From JAGOPY01 sp964619555 (lineage in GTDB: Bacteria > Bacteroidota > Bacteroidia > Bacteroidales > JAGOPY01), in contig CAZUDV010000002.1 of the NCBI GenBank assembly GCA_964619555.1, forward strand, positions 248,001 to 312,000: a stretch of DNA of 64,000 nt. Direction: 5' to 3'. Positions 1 to 8,659 of the stretch are shown here, one piece after another. The translations under genes and the position numbers were made by a program. Numbering within the stretch: the first letter of the stretch is position 1; each line of letters starts with the position of its first letter. The notes below the pieces were generated by a model. That model was not told the origin of the DNA. It saw nothing but the letters and a program-made list of their open reading frames with translations, and searched no databases.

Positions 1-673
1 GGTTTTCGCCATAATATAATCCATTGGCTGTCCCGGTGTCTTCGAGGAAAAGTTCCGGTGCTGCATAAGTACCATTATCAGTTAATCTCATGCGGTAAAC
101 CTTTCCTTGGGGATTGATCCATTTCGCATTACTTGAAGTAAAATACAGATTTCCCCGGCTATCTGAAGCCATCCCATTGATCGCCTGAAAATTACCGGTA
201 ATTCGCCTGTGGACGTCAAGCCCTGGTGATATCTTTACGACAGCCCCTCCGTTTTTTTTCCAATCGCTAATATCCCCTTCGGCCACAAGCGCATAAAGAT
301 TGGTATCCGTGCCGATAACCATACCCAGTACCATTCTTCCAAACCTGACAGATTGAACCAGTGAATACCCGTTTGATGCCTCTTTCTCCAATCGGTGTAT
401 ACTTCCATCCAGGCAGGATACATAAAAATCCAGATTATAAGGACTAAGGGCAAGGTTTTCACAGCCATTCATTCCGCTGATAAACCTGGCACCTTCCAGG
501 CTGTCCAGGTCCACTTCTATTCGGTACTCCGTTATATTTTGAGAGAATTCCAGCAAATAAGGGGCCTTAAGTTTAAGAAAGATATAAAGTCCTGTAGCAA
601 GCAGGATAGCAATGGCTCCAATAATCGCCAGCACCTTTATCAGTAACTTGATTTCAGGATTTTTATCATACAT
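1..673 (-). CDS. SMP-30/gluconolactonase-like beta-propeller protein, membrane-anchored (C-terminus cut by window edge)
   Basis: Reading the minus strand from an ATG at 673 gives an open frame that runs off the window edge (about 224 residues seen). Residues about 9-33 form one hydrophobic segment, so the protein is probably anchored in the inner membrane with the rest in the periplasm. The remainder has beta-propeller character, with repeats of the type NGMASDSRGNLYFTSS, as in SMP-30/strictosidine-synthase-like and NHL proteins. The substrate cannot be told. The start lies 29 bases after the stop of the upstream crotonase-fold gene on the same strand, so they are probably co-transcribed. Family assignment is moderate, because the part holding metal ligands is mostly missing. 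Confidence 0.6.
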   Translation of the reverse strand, partial: MYDKNPEIKLLIKVLAIIGAIAILLATGLYIFLKLKAPYLLEFSQNITEYRIEVDLDSLEGARFISGMNGCENLALSPYNLDFYVSCLDGSIHRLEKEASNGYSLVQSVRFGRMVLGMVIGTDTNLYALVAEGDISDWKKNGGAVVKISPGLDVHRRITGNFQAINGMASDSRGNLYFTSSNAKWINPQGKVYRMRLTDNGTYAAPELFLEDTGTANGLYYGEN

Positions 674-702
674 GATATCACCATTTTTTACTCTTTCTCA
701 AT

Positions 703-1455
703 CTACAAATTCATCAAAGAGGTCTCGTGTTCAAAATACTCTTCCAGCCACCTTTGCCTGAAATTGCCCAGCCGCTTGGTCATCTGCAGGGTTGATCGGC
801 AATGCTCCAGGTAAGGCTTCACATAACGGATACAATTTTCCAGGAAATGATCGGCCGGCAATATCTGACTGACGAGTCCCAGGCGGAAAGCTTCTTCTGC
901 AGTAACTTTTTCTGACAACTGGATTTCGACCGATTTGGAGTGGCCAAGATAATGCGTAAAGAAAAATGGAATCGCACCGGATGGATGGAGCCCGTATTGG
1001 TTATGTGCGAGGGAGAATACGGCCTTAGGACTGGCCATTCGGATGTCTGCCACGAGGGTAACCCCAATGAAAGGCGTCACAATGTTGCAATCAATGCCCA
1101 CAAACACAAGCTTATGGTATTCAGACAGGAAATGAATGAACCTGTTTAAAATGCTGATCTGCCGGAACCGGGTATTTTTCTGTATAAACTCGGGATTATC
1201 CAGATCTTTTATTTTTTCAGGTTTCATAATCACCCTGATGAACTGTTCATAGGCAGATTCTCCCAGACATTCCGATTGATTTAAAAAAAGTACGCCCTTA
1301 ACCTGGTTATTGTGTGCGGCTTCCCTTAAAAAATCCATTAGTACCTGGCTTTCCGACAGGCTGGTAATCAATTCGAAAACATCATTTTTAATTATTACAA
1401 CTGCAAGATTTTCATGCCTGTATGCACTGAGAAAGCGGTTATCTATATTCCTCAT
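703..1455 (-). CDS. Crotonase-fold (enoyl-CoA hydratase/isomerase superfamily) protein, hydratase glutamates absent
   Basis: The 250-residue protein has the crotonase core: a strand-turn-helix around residues 117-142 ending GVTLVADIRMAS, followed by FSLAHNQYGLHPSGA and a typical C-terminal part with the AEEAFRLGLVSQILP signature around 185-200. By hand alignment the two catalytic glutamates of classical enoyl-CoA hydratase correspond to a glycine (about 131) and a histidine (about 151). A simple hydratase role is therefore unlikely, and an isomerase, thioesterase, decarboxylase or non-enzymatic role is possible. The N-terminal half is divergent. It is probably the first gene of a two-gene unit with the SMP-30-like gene downstream. 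The superfamily is clear; the reaction is unknown. Confidence 0.65.
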   Translation of the reverse strand: MRNIDNRFLSAYRHENLAVVIIKNDVFELITSLSESQVLMDFLREAAHNNQVKGVLFLNQSECLGESAYEQFIRVIMKPEKIKDLDNPEFIQKNTRFRQISILNRFIHFLSEYHKLVFVGIDCNIVTPFIGVTLVADIRMASPKAVFSLAHNQYGLHPSGAIPFFFTHYLGHSKSVEIQLSEKVTAEEAFRLGLVSQILPADHFLENCIRYVKPYLEHCRSTLQMTKRLGNFRQRWLEEYFEHETSLMNL

Positions 1456-1553
1456 AATTCACAATTGATTTCGGTTGAATTCCATGGTTAAATTACTAAA
1501 AAAACCGGTGTATTTAACTATTCCGCTATTTGACAATTTTATCTGCCAAACTA

Positions 1554-1584
1554 TTGATTAAGAGTGGAATATTTTGTATATTTA
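1554..1584 (+). promoter_or_regulatory. Probable promoter of the type IX cargo gene
   Basis: TTG at 1554-1556 is followed after 20 bases by TATATTTA (1577-1584), one mismatch from the Bacteroidota -7 consensus TAnnTTTG. It lies upstream of the ATG at 1621 and favours that start over an in-frame ATG at 1564, which would precede the transcription start. Confidence 0.45.
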
Positions 1585-1620
1585 CCTGACTTTCTTAACC
1601 GGACCTATATCTCAAGTCTT

Positions 1621-2625
1621 ATGAAAACAATCAAATTATTATTTGTCGGTATTACATTGGTTTTGATTCCGTTCATTTCAGCCGGACAAACCATTTACAC
1701 CTATCCTCTCACCGGAGATTTTTCATCCGTTCAGCCCGGTGGGCCGGATTTGTTACAGATAATGAACGATAATGGCCAGACCGGGGAATTCACTACCCGC
1801 GCGGTGCCACCCAGCACTTGCGGCCAGGGGGGCACGGCAGGAGGCTATTTTTTTGCCGATGATGCCGGATTGCAGTTCAATAACCCGGAGGGATTCATCG
1901 ATCAGACCTACTCCCTTGCTTTCAATTTTCAGATAGATGAATTCATTGACCCTCCATCATGGGTAAGGATTTTGAGTTTCACCCATTTCGATGATATCGG
2001 GGTCTACATCTATCTGACCAATCCGCCTGTAAACGGCACTCTGGAATTCTGGCCCTATGGCACCGTCGGGGAATGGGACTTTTTTAATACAACAGACTTC
2101 TATCAATTGATCCTGGTAAGAACCGCCAATGGGATGATAACCATTTACATAAACGGCCAGGAATTTGCCACCTATGACGACAGCGAGACACAAAAGTTCG
2201 TCCCTGCACCTCCCAACAATTTCATTGTGTTTTTCAGGGATGACCCATCCGTGCTCGAATATGAAGCATCACCGGGATTTGTTTCTTCCATTATAATCCG
2301 AAATCTGAACTGGACCGCGCAGGAGGTTGAAGCAGTCTGGGATAATTTTTGTTCTTCACTGCTGACAGTTGATGAACCTGAGGTAAAATGGATCAGGTTG
2401 TATCCAAATCCTGTAGATGAAAGCTTGCATTATGAGTTGCCGGATCAACAGAATGAACCATTTCATTCACTGGAAATAACCGACATCTTCGGAAGGGCTG
2501 TCGTGAAAGTGCCATTTCCCCAGAACAAGGGGGAACTGAATCTGTCAGATTTACCTTCCGGCACCTATATGGTGAGGGTTAAAACAGACAATGAAGTTAT
2601 GATCAGTAAAATTCTCAAAAGATAA
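1621..2625 (+). CDS. Secreted LamG/concanavalin-like protein with type IX secretion sorting domain
   Basis: The 334-residue product starts with a signal peptide (MKTIKLLFVGITLVLIPFIS, cleavage near AGQ). The middle, about residues 30-240, has the beta-rich pattern of a LamG/concanavalin-like lectin fold. The C-terminal ~75 residues are a type A sorting domain: RLYPNPVDESLHYEL, then LEITDIFGR, then LPSGTYMVRV and a final MISKILKR. Such domains direct export across the outer membrane by the type IX system and are then removed. Start 1621 was chosen over 1564 because of the signal peptide and the promoter match at 1554-1584. The gene stands alone. Carbohydrate binding is an inference from the fold; no catalytic residues were recognised. 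Confidence 0.8.
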   Translation: MKTIKLLFVGITLVLIPFISAGQTIYTYPLTGDFSSVQPGGPDLLQIMNDNGQTGEFTTRAVPPSTCGQGGTAGGYFFADDAGLQFNNPEGFIDQTYSLAFNFQIDEFIDPPSWVRILSFTHFDDIGVYIYLTNPPVNGTLEFWPYGTVGEWDFFNTTDFYQLILVRTANGMITIYINGQEFATYDDSETQKFVPAPPNNFIVFFRDDPSVLEYEASPGFVSSIIIRNLNWTAQEVEAVWDNFCSSLLTVDEPEVKWIRLYPNPVDESLHYELPDQQNEPFHSLEITDIFGRAVVKVPFPQNKGELNLSDLPSGTYMVRVKTDNEVMISKILKR

Positions 2626-2809
2626 TTACATCCCACGCGAAAAAAATCCGGACAGGCATTCAATATTTGAATGGAAGAATATCGCTGATTCCTTTGGCGA
2701 AGCCATGTTTTCACATTTGGACACGGTATGGTCAATCTATACTGATTTTCATATCATTTTTAGAAAGTAGCTGAAACTTTACCTAAATTTATCTCAGTAA
2801 AACCATTGT

Positions 2810-3598
2810 ATGAAAGAATACAAGGCAATCATCATCGATGATGAGCGAAATATCAGGGAGGCACTTGAACTGATGCTTGCAGAGCACTGCCCTGATATCC
2901 GGGTTTGCGGTTCGGCAGCTTCGGCCAGGGAAGGCAGGAAACTTCTCGAATCCTGCAAAGCAGATATGATTTTTCTCGATATCATGATGCCTGAGGAGGA
3001 TGGTTTCGAATTCCTGCGTTCTATACCAAAAGAAAACTATGGGATCATCTTTGTAACCGCCTTCGAAGAATTTGCTGTAAATGCCATTAAAGCCAATGCG
3101 ATAGATTACCTTCTGAAACCGGTCCATCCTGATGAACTGAGATCGGCGGTTGCAAAAGCCATTAAACAGCTTGAACTCAGGAAGACCAGGGCCGAAGTTC
3201 GGATTGTTTATGACAGAGCCCTGGAAAACCTGTATGAGCAGATCCAATCAGATAGAGTCAGATCGGATGAAATTATCGTGGAACACTTTTTAGGAAACCA
3301 AATGGTCAAAGCTTCAGATCTGATCTACCTGGAAGCGAACAAAAGCATAACGATCCTACATTTCAAAGGTATGCAGCAGATTCATGCGACCCGATCCCTG
3401 GGGGAGTTCGAAAAATTACTGCAGAGAAATAACTTCTTCAGGATTCATAAGTCACTCCTGGTGAATCTGGATTATGTCAGGAGCTATTCAAGTATTGACG
3501 GGAATTATGCGGAATTGAACGACGGAACACGACTGGTGATTTCCAGGAGATCGGTCAGTGCTTTTCGCGATGCCTTGAAAAAATTCATTAACCGTTAA
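2810..3598 (+). CDS. LytTR-family response regulator
   Basis: 262 residues. Residues 1-120 are a receiver domain: acidic pocket D10-D11, phospho-acceptor D57 (FLDIMMP), T83 and K103 (YLLKP). Residues about 155-260 are a LytTR DNA-binding domain, with the typical IYLEANKSIT, FFRIHKSLLVNLDYV and LVISRRSV segments. It pairs with the sensor kinase that begins 7 bases downstream. Regulators of this type bind short direct repeats as dimers. The target is unknown; the histone-fold gene at the end of the same run is a natural candidate for the same transcript. Confidence 0.9.
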   Translation: MKEYKAIIIDDERNIREALELMLAEHCPDIRVCGSAASAREGRKLLESCKADMIFLDIMMPEEDGFEFLRSIPKENYGIIFVTAFEEFAVNAIKANAIDYLLKPVHPDELRSAVAKAIKQLELRKTRAEVRIVYDRALENLYEQIQSDRVRSDEIIVEHFLGNQMVKASDLIYLEANKSITILHFKGMQQIHATRSLGEFEKLLQRNNFFRIHKSLLVNLDYVRSYSSIDGNYAELNDGTRLVISRRSVSAFRDALKKFINR

Positions 3599-3605
3599 CC
3601 GGGAA

Positions 3606-6590
3606 TTGAAGCGGAAAAGTACATTATATATAATCATAATCCTGCTCTCAGGTGTCGGGCTCCTGTCAGCTCAAAATCCTTTCATAAAAAATTATACCAC
3701 CTTCGATGGATTGCCTTCCAATAATGTTTACCAGGCCTACCAGGACAGCAAAAAGTTCATATGGTTTGCTACAGACGCAGGGGTCTGCAGGTTCGATGGG
3801 TCAAGTTATATGCATCTTTGCAAAAAGGATGGTTTGTCGTGCAATGACGTTGTCCGTATAAAAGAAGATTCAACCGGCAGGATCTGGTTTTTTAATATGG
3901 ATGCTACCCTTAATTATTATTACAATGGCCGGATATTTAACAATAAAAATGCCCCTTTCCTGGATTCCCTCGTAAGCCTGGAACTATTCCGCGATTTCTT
4001 CGAGGATTCCGATCATACCCTCTACTTCTACCACAACCATCAACGGGAAATTTTTTCACTGGATACGGCAAACCAGGTCACCCGGTTTAAACTTCCAAGT
4101 CTGATGGTACAGAATCTTTTAAAGCCTCAACAGGTCGAAGGTATGGATGTCAGGCATCTGGAAAGGCACAATGAAACTTTTTACTTATGGACCATATCCG
4201 GCTTGATCCTGATGCAGGAATTGAATAACTCCCCAGTCCTCGTTCCGGATTCACCTCTTTACAAAGCTGTTTTCAAAGATTCTGAATCATTGTTCATCCT
4301 GATCAATAAGTCACATGGCGCCAAATATGAAATCCAAAAGTTGGACGGGCTGTACAACATCGATACCACTGTATTCCCTATCAGTATCAATTCAGAGTAT
4401 GTTTCAGCCGTTATCGAAGATGAATCCAGCCATATATGGGTATCGACATATGATGAAGGGGTTTATTGTTACAATGGGAAATCTTTGCTGCGTCATTACG
4501 ATATCAAGCAAGCCCAGGCTGTAATTGAAGACCATGAAAAAAACATCTGGATCACTTCTTTAAAGGATGGGGCGTTTAAATTAAATCCTCAATCCGATAA
4601 ACGCATTCATTTCGGAAAGGAAACATTTGACGGGAAAGGAATATCAGGGCTTGACGGAAGCAATGATCTGGGGATCTGGCTAACCAACGGACAGATGGTA
4701 TACTTATTCATGAACAATGAGTTCATTCCACTGGACATTCCGGATGTAGAAGGCAATTTAGATGAAATTTTACAATGTGGTGAACATACTTTGATTGTTG
4801 GGGAACTTAGTACGCAATATTATGCCATTGAAGGGTTATATACGGACACCGCGCATAAAATAATATCCTACCGAAACTTCCGGCCTTCTTTGAGACCATT
4901 CAAAAAGCTTACAAAAAACAAAGATGGAACGGAGATCATCACATGGGATTTTTTCACAGTCATAAGAATAAATCCTGAAAACATATCTGGATGGAAATCA
5001 TATGATCTTGGTGAAAGGGTTTTTAATGCATATTACGACTCTGACGGCGTAATAATAGTCAATGCCAGTAGAAATTTCATCCTCAGGGAAGATGACCTGC
5101 AGTATGCCCCTACCCTGGCGCGATTTGACAACCGGATCATTTCCGATCATGTTAACCTGGAAGATTCGGCGGATATTTACAATATTGAAGGTGACAGCAT
5201 ATTCATTTTATACAATGGCCATATATACGATCTTTCTTCATCCTGGAATTACCCGCTTGATCTTCATATTAAACACTTTGAATATCATAGCCCTGTCCTT
5301 TTTATGGCTACTTCCAACAACATTTTTTATTGCAGGGAACCGGAGAAGATCATTTCAGGCAAACCGGCCGGACTGCATATGATCGAAACAAGTTTCAGGA
5401 ATATACACGGTATACTTTATAGGAATGATCAACTCCACGTTGCTTCAGACGATGGTTTAACCGTCATTTCTTCCCACTTTCTGAAAGATACGCTTGTCAA
5501 TTCCCCCATACCATACTTTCAGGCCATAATGGTCAATGACCTTCAGGAAGGTCCGGGTAATAACACGCTGATCATGAAAGGACGGAACAAAATTCACATC
5601 GATTTCAGCAGTATCAATTTTTCATCATCTCCCGTCATTTTTTCTTACATGTTAAATGGACTGGATGACAACTGGCAAACCGCAAACGGATCCAGCGTGG
5701 TCTATGAAAAATTGCCGAGGGGCGAATATGAATTCAGACTGAGAGTCAGAAAACCAATGTCGGATTGGAGTGAACCGGTCAAGATGAACATCCGGATCAA
5801 GGCAACTTTCTGGGAGCATCCCCTGTTCATCATTTCCATGTTTGTATTATTTGCCGGCATTATTCATCTGTTACTTGTATGGAAGAAGAACATTGAAATG
5901 AAACGTCAGGAGGTGGAGCATCAATTGGTACTTTTGGAACAGCGCGCCCTTCAGTCGATGATGAACCCGCATTTCATATTCAATTCATTGGGCTCGATCC
6001 AGAATTACCTTTTGCAAAACAGGTCGCGTGAAGCCGGTCAGTACCTGGCTGAATTTGCCCGTCTGATCCGGCAGAACCTGGGGGCCAGCAACTCGGCAAT
6101 GATCAACCTGGAGGAAGAGGTCGATCGCCTTAAAAATTATCTCGACCTGGAAAAAATGAGAATGGAGGACCGGTTCGAATTTAAATTATCCGTTGATCAA
6201 TCCCTTGATCGCTCGAAGCTGATGATTCCATCCATGATCATTCAGCCGTTTGTAGAGAATTCGGTGTGGCATGGGATTTCCAACATTAAGGAATATGGAA
6301 GCATCGAGGTCAGATTTTTTAAGAACGATCACAAGACCATTAAAATAATAGTGGAAGACAATGGTATAGGATATGACAGGACAGGTACCGCCATTTCGGC
6401 AAGGAGCAGCAAACACCTGAAAATGGGCATGAACATGACCCAGAAGCGATTGGATTTGCTGGGAAAGAAATTTAACGCTGCAACGGGTATTACTATCCGG
6501 GAGACCTATCCGGGCAGGCAGAACCCGGGTACCCACGTCGAAATTACCGTGCCATTTGCATACGGAAGTACAAAAATAAATCAATTATAA
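3606..6590 (+). CDS. Sensor histidine kinase of the LytS type with two-component-propeller periplasmic domain
   Basis: 994 residues. A signal/anchor (about 5-24) is followed by a long periplasmic beta-propeller with many repeats ending in IWF, IWVST or IWLT, then a Y_Y_Y domain around 650-740 (LNGLDDNWQTANGSS). One membrane helix lies near 743-765, then a short coiled coil, the His_kinase domain with NPHFIFNSLGSIQ (the His is the expected phosphorylation site) and a HATPase domain (EDNGIGYD). The start is TTG at 3606, 7 bases after the response-regulator stop; a signal-like sequence follows at once and no ATG fits better. The whole sensor has the architecture of Bacteroidota propeller sensors. 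The ligand is unknown. Confidence 0.88.
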   Translation: MKRKSTLYIIIILLSGVGLLSAQNPFIKNYTTFDGLPSNNVYQAYQDSKKFIWFATDAGVCRFDGSSYMHLCKKDGLSCNDVVRIKEDSTGRIWFFNMDATLNYYYNGRIFNNKNAPFLDSLVSLELFRDFFEDSDHTLYFYHNHQREIFSLDTANQVTRFKLPSLMVQNLLKPQQVEGMDVRHLERHNETFYLWTISGLILMQELNNSPVLVPDSPLYKAVFKDSESLFILINKSHGAKYEIQKLDGLYNIDTTVFPISINSEYVSAVIEDESSHIWVSTYDEGVYCYNGKSLLRHYDIKQAQAVIEDHEKNIWITSLKDGAFKLNPQSDKRIHFGKETFDGKGISGLDGSNDLGIWLTNGQMVYLFMNNEFIPLDIPDVEGNLDEILQCGEHTLIVGELSTQYYAIEGLYTDTAHKIISYRNFRPSLRPFKKLTKNKDGTEIITWDFFTVIRINPENISGWKSYDLGERVFNAYYDSDGVIIVNASRNFILREDDLQYAPTLARFDNRIISDHVNLEDSADIYNIEGDSIFILYNGHIYDLSSSWNYPLDLHIKHFEYHSPVLFMATSNNIFYCREPEKIISGKPAGLHMIETSFRNIHGILYRNDQLHVASDDGLTVISSHFLKDTLVNSPIPYFQAIMVNDLQEGPGNNTLIMKGRNKIHIDFSSINFSSSPVIFSYMLNGLDDNWQTANGSSVVYEKLPRGEYEFRLRVRKPMSDWSEPVKMNIRIKATFWEHPLFIISMFVLFAGIIHLLLVWKKNIEMKRQEVEHQLVLLEQRALQSMMNPHFIFNSLGSIQNYLLQNRSREAGQYLAEFARLIRQNLGASNSAMINLEEEVDRLKNYLDLEKMRMEDRFEFKLSVDQSLDRSKLMIPSMIIQPFVENSVWHGISNIKEYGSIEVRFFKNDHKTIKIIVEDNGIGYDRTGTAISARSSKHLKMGMNMTQKRLDLLGKKFNAATGITIRETYPGRQNPGTHVEITVPFAYGSTKINQL

Positions 6591-6600
6591 AATCAGACCG

Positions 6601-6798
6601 ATGGCACATTTACTGAACACCACCGCTGCCCGACACCTGGCCAGATCCATCGATATACACCTGGGATCATCAGGGATCAGGGCATTGAATGAACGCATTG
6701 AGCAAATCATCAGAGAGGCTGCGGCAAAGGCCAGGCAAAAAAGGAGGAAAACCATTCTGGAAAGGGACATTGTCCGGGAGCCCGATTTATTTTCCTGA
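6601..6798 (+). CDS. Bacterial histone-fold protein
   Basis: 65 residues, basic (13 Lys/Arg against 8 Asp/Glu). Predicted helices are alpha1 about 7-20, a long alpha2 about 24-47 (GIRALNERIEQIIREAAAKA) and a short alpha3 about 54-60. Loop 2 carries R49-K50-T51 and D56 follows in RDI. R49, T51 and D56 match the spacing of the conserved Arg-Thr-Asp of archaeal histones (GRKTIKAEDI in HMfB, compared from memory). That pattern, with the helix lengths, argues for a single histone fold of the kind described in Bdellovibrio. Alpha2 is a few residues shorter than in archaea and alpha3 ends early. The ATG lies 10 bases after the sensor-kinase stop, so it is probably in the same operon. A hairpin (6802-6821, no U-tract) follows. 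DNA binding is inferred. Confidence 0.75.
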   Translation: MAHLLNTTAARHLARSIDIHLGSSGIRALNERIEQIIREAAAKARQKRRKTILERDIVREPDLFS

Positions 6799-6881
6799 CT
6801 AGTTTCCATTCGTCTGGAAACAGGTCGGGGATTCCTGTGGCCGACAGACTGGCTGAAAGGGCCCTGGTCAGTTGGGAAAAT

Positions 6882-6908
6882 AAAAAAGCCGGGAGTTAAA
6901 CTCCCGGC
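6882..6908 (-). terminator. Intrinsic terminator of tRNA-Glu
   Basis: On the minus strand a 9-bp perfect stem (GCCGGGAGT with ACTCCCGGC, loop TTA) at 6888-6908 is followed by a T-run (TTTTTT, then ATTTT). It lies directly 3' of the tRNA gene. Confidence 0.85.
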
Positions 6909-6912
6909 CCTG

Positions 6913-6986
6913 TAGCCCGTAGGGGACTCGAACCCCTGATTTCCAGGATGAAAACCTGGCGTCCTAACCGACTAGACGAACGGGCC
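6913..6986 (-). tRNA. tRNA-Glu (anticodon TTC)
   Basis: The minus strand folds as a complete cloverleaf. The acceptor stem is GGCCCGT paired with ACGGGCT (first pair G-U), the anticodon stem CCAGG/CCTGG encloses the loop TTTTCAT with anticodon TTC, and the T-arm has GGGGTTCGAGTCCCC. The gene does not encode CCA (3' bases are ACA). A terminator follows at 6882-6908. Confidence 0.95.
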
Positions 6987-7053
6987 AAAAAACGTGGGTG
7001 CAAAGGTAGTAGTTTTTTTTATTGAAACAACACCTCCTGGTTTTTTTTCTGCC

Positions 7054-7740
7054 CTAATCCTCCACCTGATCGGCCTGAAACTTAAATCCCAGCCGTTTAC
7101 CGGTTTTCAAGGTATAACTATCCACGATCGACTTCATCTCCCCCATCGATATTTCCTTCAGGGAGTCATAAGGAGGTGTCAACAAGTCGAAATTGATGGT
7201 GTAAAGGATGGCTGACTCTACTATTTTCCGGGCCGCCGCATTATCCAGCTTTTCCTTGCCGAAATTATTGTATAAAAGCCCGATCTCCCTTTTTCCTTCT
7301 ATAAAATAACATTTATCTTTATTTATAAATATCCTTCCGATCAGGTATCCCACATCATTCAACCGGTTATATTTGAATGAATCTGCCAGAAAATTATAGA
7401 TATTGATGATCCCGCAGTATGAGCGTTGTTTATCATCCCGGATATAGCTCGTCGTCATAACCTCGTGGTAACGGGAAAATTCGAATATATTGGTATGCAT
7501 CAGGAAAATCAAAACGTCGCCGGCAAACTGCAACCGGGTTTCAAATTCCCCTTCATCCTGGTGGACAAATGGGATGGCACTGGAATCATCCCCGAATTTT
7601 TTCTTGTATTCCAGACCAAGATCATCAATCGCTTTCCGGATGAGTACAAAAGATTCCAGCGTATTCCTGTAAACAATTTGTTTAAGCCGACCCTTATTGT
7701 TCAATGTATCAAAAAGATCGGGAATTATTGGCACGGACAT
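7054..7740 (-). CDS. Conserved-looking protein of unknown function next to the PorT-like gene
   Basis: 228 residues, no signal peptide, no membrane segment, no motif I recognise. It appears cytoplasmic and mixed alpha/beta. Aromatic-rich stretches such as RSYCGIINIYNFLADS and YLIGRIFINKDKCYFIEGKR suggest a compact domain. It begins 22 bases after the stop of the PorT-like gene on the same strand and so probably belongs to that transcript. It ends just before tRNA-Glu. The position suggests a link to type IX secretion or envelope function, but that is only a neighbourhood argument. Confidence 0.6.
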   Translation of the reverse strand: MSVPIIPDLFDTLNNKGRLKQIVYRNTLESFVLIRKAIDDLGLEYKKKFGDDSSAIPFVHQDEGEFETRLQFAGDVLIFLMHTNIFEFSRYHEVMTTSYIRDDKQRSYCGIINIYNFLADSFKYNRLNDVGYLIGRIFINKDKCYFIEGKREIGLLYNNFGKEKLDNAAARKIVESAILYTINFDLLTPPYDSLKEISMGEMKSIVDSYTLKTGKRLGFKFQADQVED

Positions 7741-7762
7741 TTTACATTATTTTGAGGGTGAA

Positions 7763-8533
7763 TTATTCAAATGTCAATCCCAGTTGAAAAACTTTGGAAT
7801 TTAGTTTTTCTATGCTCTGGGTAAGGAAAGTGTCATCCCTTTTGATCATATCCATCAATCCGTATGACATCTTCAATTCAACACCCAGTTTAAACCAGGG
7901 ATTGTAAAAGTCGAAACCGACTCCGACAATAGCATAAACATCATGCTTGTCCAGTTTGACAATGACCTGGCCGGATTGGTCTTTCTTTCTCGCATTGGAG
8001 GCAATATCCATGCTGTACTTTCCGCCGGCCTCCACATATGCCAGGACATTATTCAGCCGCTTGGATTTATATTTGATCAGAAGGGGAAAATCGATGAATA
8101 CGGATCCTATATTTTTTCTGACATCCACCAGTTTAACCTCGCCATTTTGCCAGCCCTTGACCGAATAATTGAGGTATCGTTCCCCAAATGACAAGGCCGG
8201 CACAAAGCGCAGGTTAAAGTATTTCCCCAATCTTTTATCGCCCACGATGCCGATGTCAAAACCAAAGGTCGGATCGGAATTAATCCCCATCACCATTGCC
8301 GAATCTGCCAATAATTCCCCGAGTTCATTCTCGATCTCATAATACATTTTCGTATGGATATCCGGCATTGGTTTTACCGTGAACAACATCTGGTTCATTC
8401 CTATTGTAAAACCAAAATGATAAGGTGCATAATCATACTTGGGAAGATTCAGCACTTTACGGCCCTGGCCAAACAGGCCCGCCGATTGGGATAGCATTGT
8501 TATTACGGTAAAAAATACCAGGACCCTTCTCAA
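7763..8533 (-). CDS. porT: PorT-like outer-membrane beta-barrel protein (type IX secretion)
   Basis: 256 residues with a signal peptide (MRRVLVFFTVITMLSQSAG, cleavage near GQG). After it comes LNLPKYDYAPYHFGFTIGMN, the N-terminal pattern I associate with PorT. The rest alternates polar and hydrophobic residues and ends in Phe-Glu, as in an eight-stranded barrel of the OMP_b-brl/PorT type. PorT is needed for type IX secretion and gliding in Bacteroidota, which fits the sorting-domain protein at 1621-2625. A generic PorT-family barrel with another job cannot be excluded. A TAnnTTTG box lies upstream on the minus strand at 8595-8602. Confidence 0.75.
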   Translation of the reverse strand: MRRVLVFFTVITMLSQSAGLFGQGRKVLNLPKYDYAPYHFGFTIGMNQMLFTVKPMPDIHTKMYYEIENELGELLADSAMVMGINSDPTFGFDIGIVGDKRLGKYFNLRFVPALSFGERYLNYSVKGWQNGEVKLVDVRKNIGSVFIDFPLLIKYKSKRLNNVLAYVEAGGKYSMDIASNARKKDQSGQVIVKLDKHDVYAIVGVGFDFYNPWFKLGVELKMSYGLMDMIKRDDTFLTQSIEKLNSKVFQLGLTFE

Positions 8534-8659
8534 AGCTTCTGAAATTAACTTTTAGACTAACGGCAACATCAACATTTTTATTTTTTAATGGGTGCAAACT
8601 TAGTGAAAAGTTTCCAAACTGAATGCGACCCCACTCAGATGCTGCGAAGTTGGCTGATC

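Noticed and set aside
235..468. 77-residue minus-strand ORF at the left edge
   Set aside because: Out of frame with the SMP-30-like protein on the same strand, whose 224-codon open frame starts at 673 and shows the family pattern.
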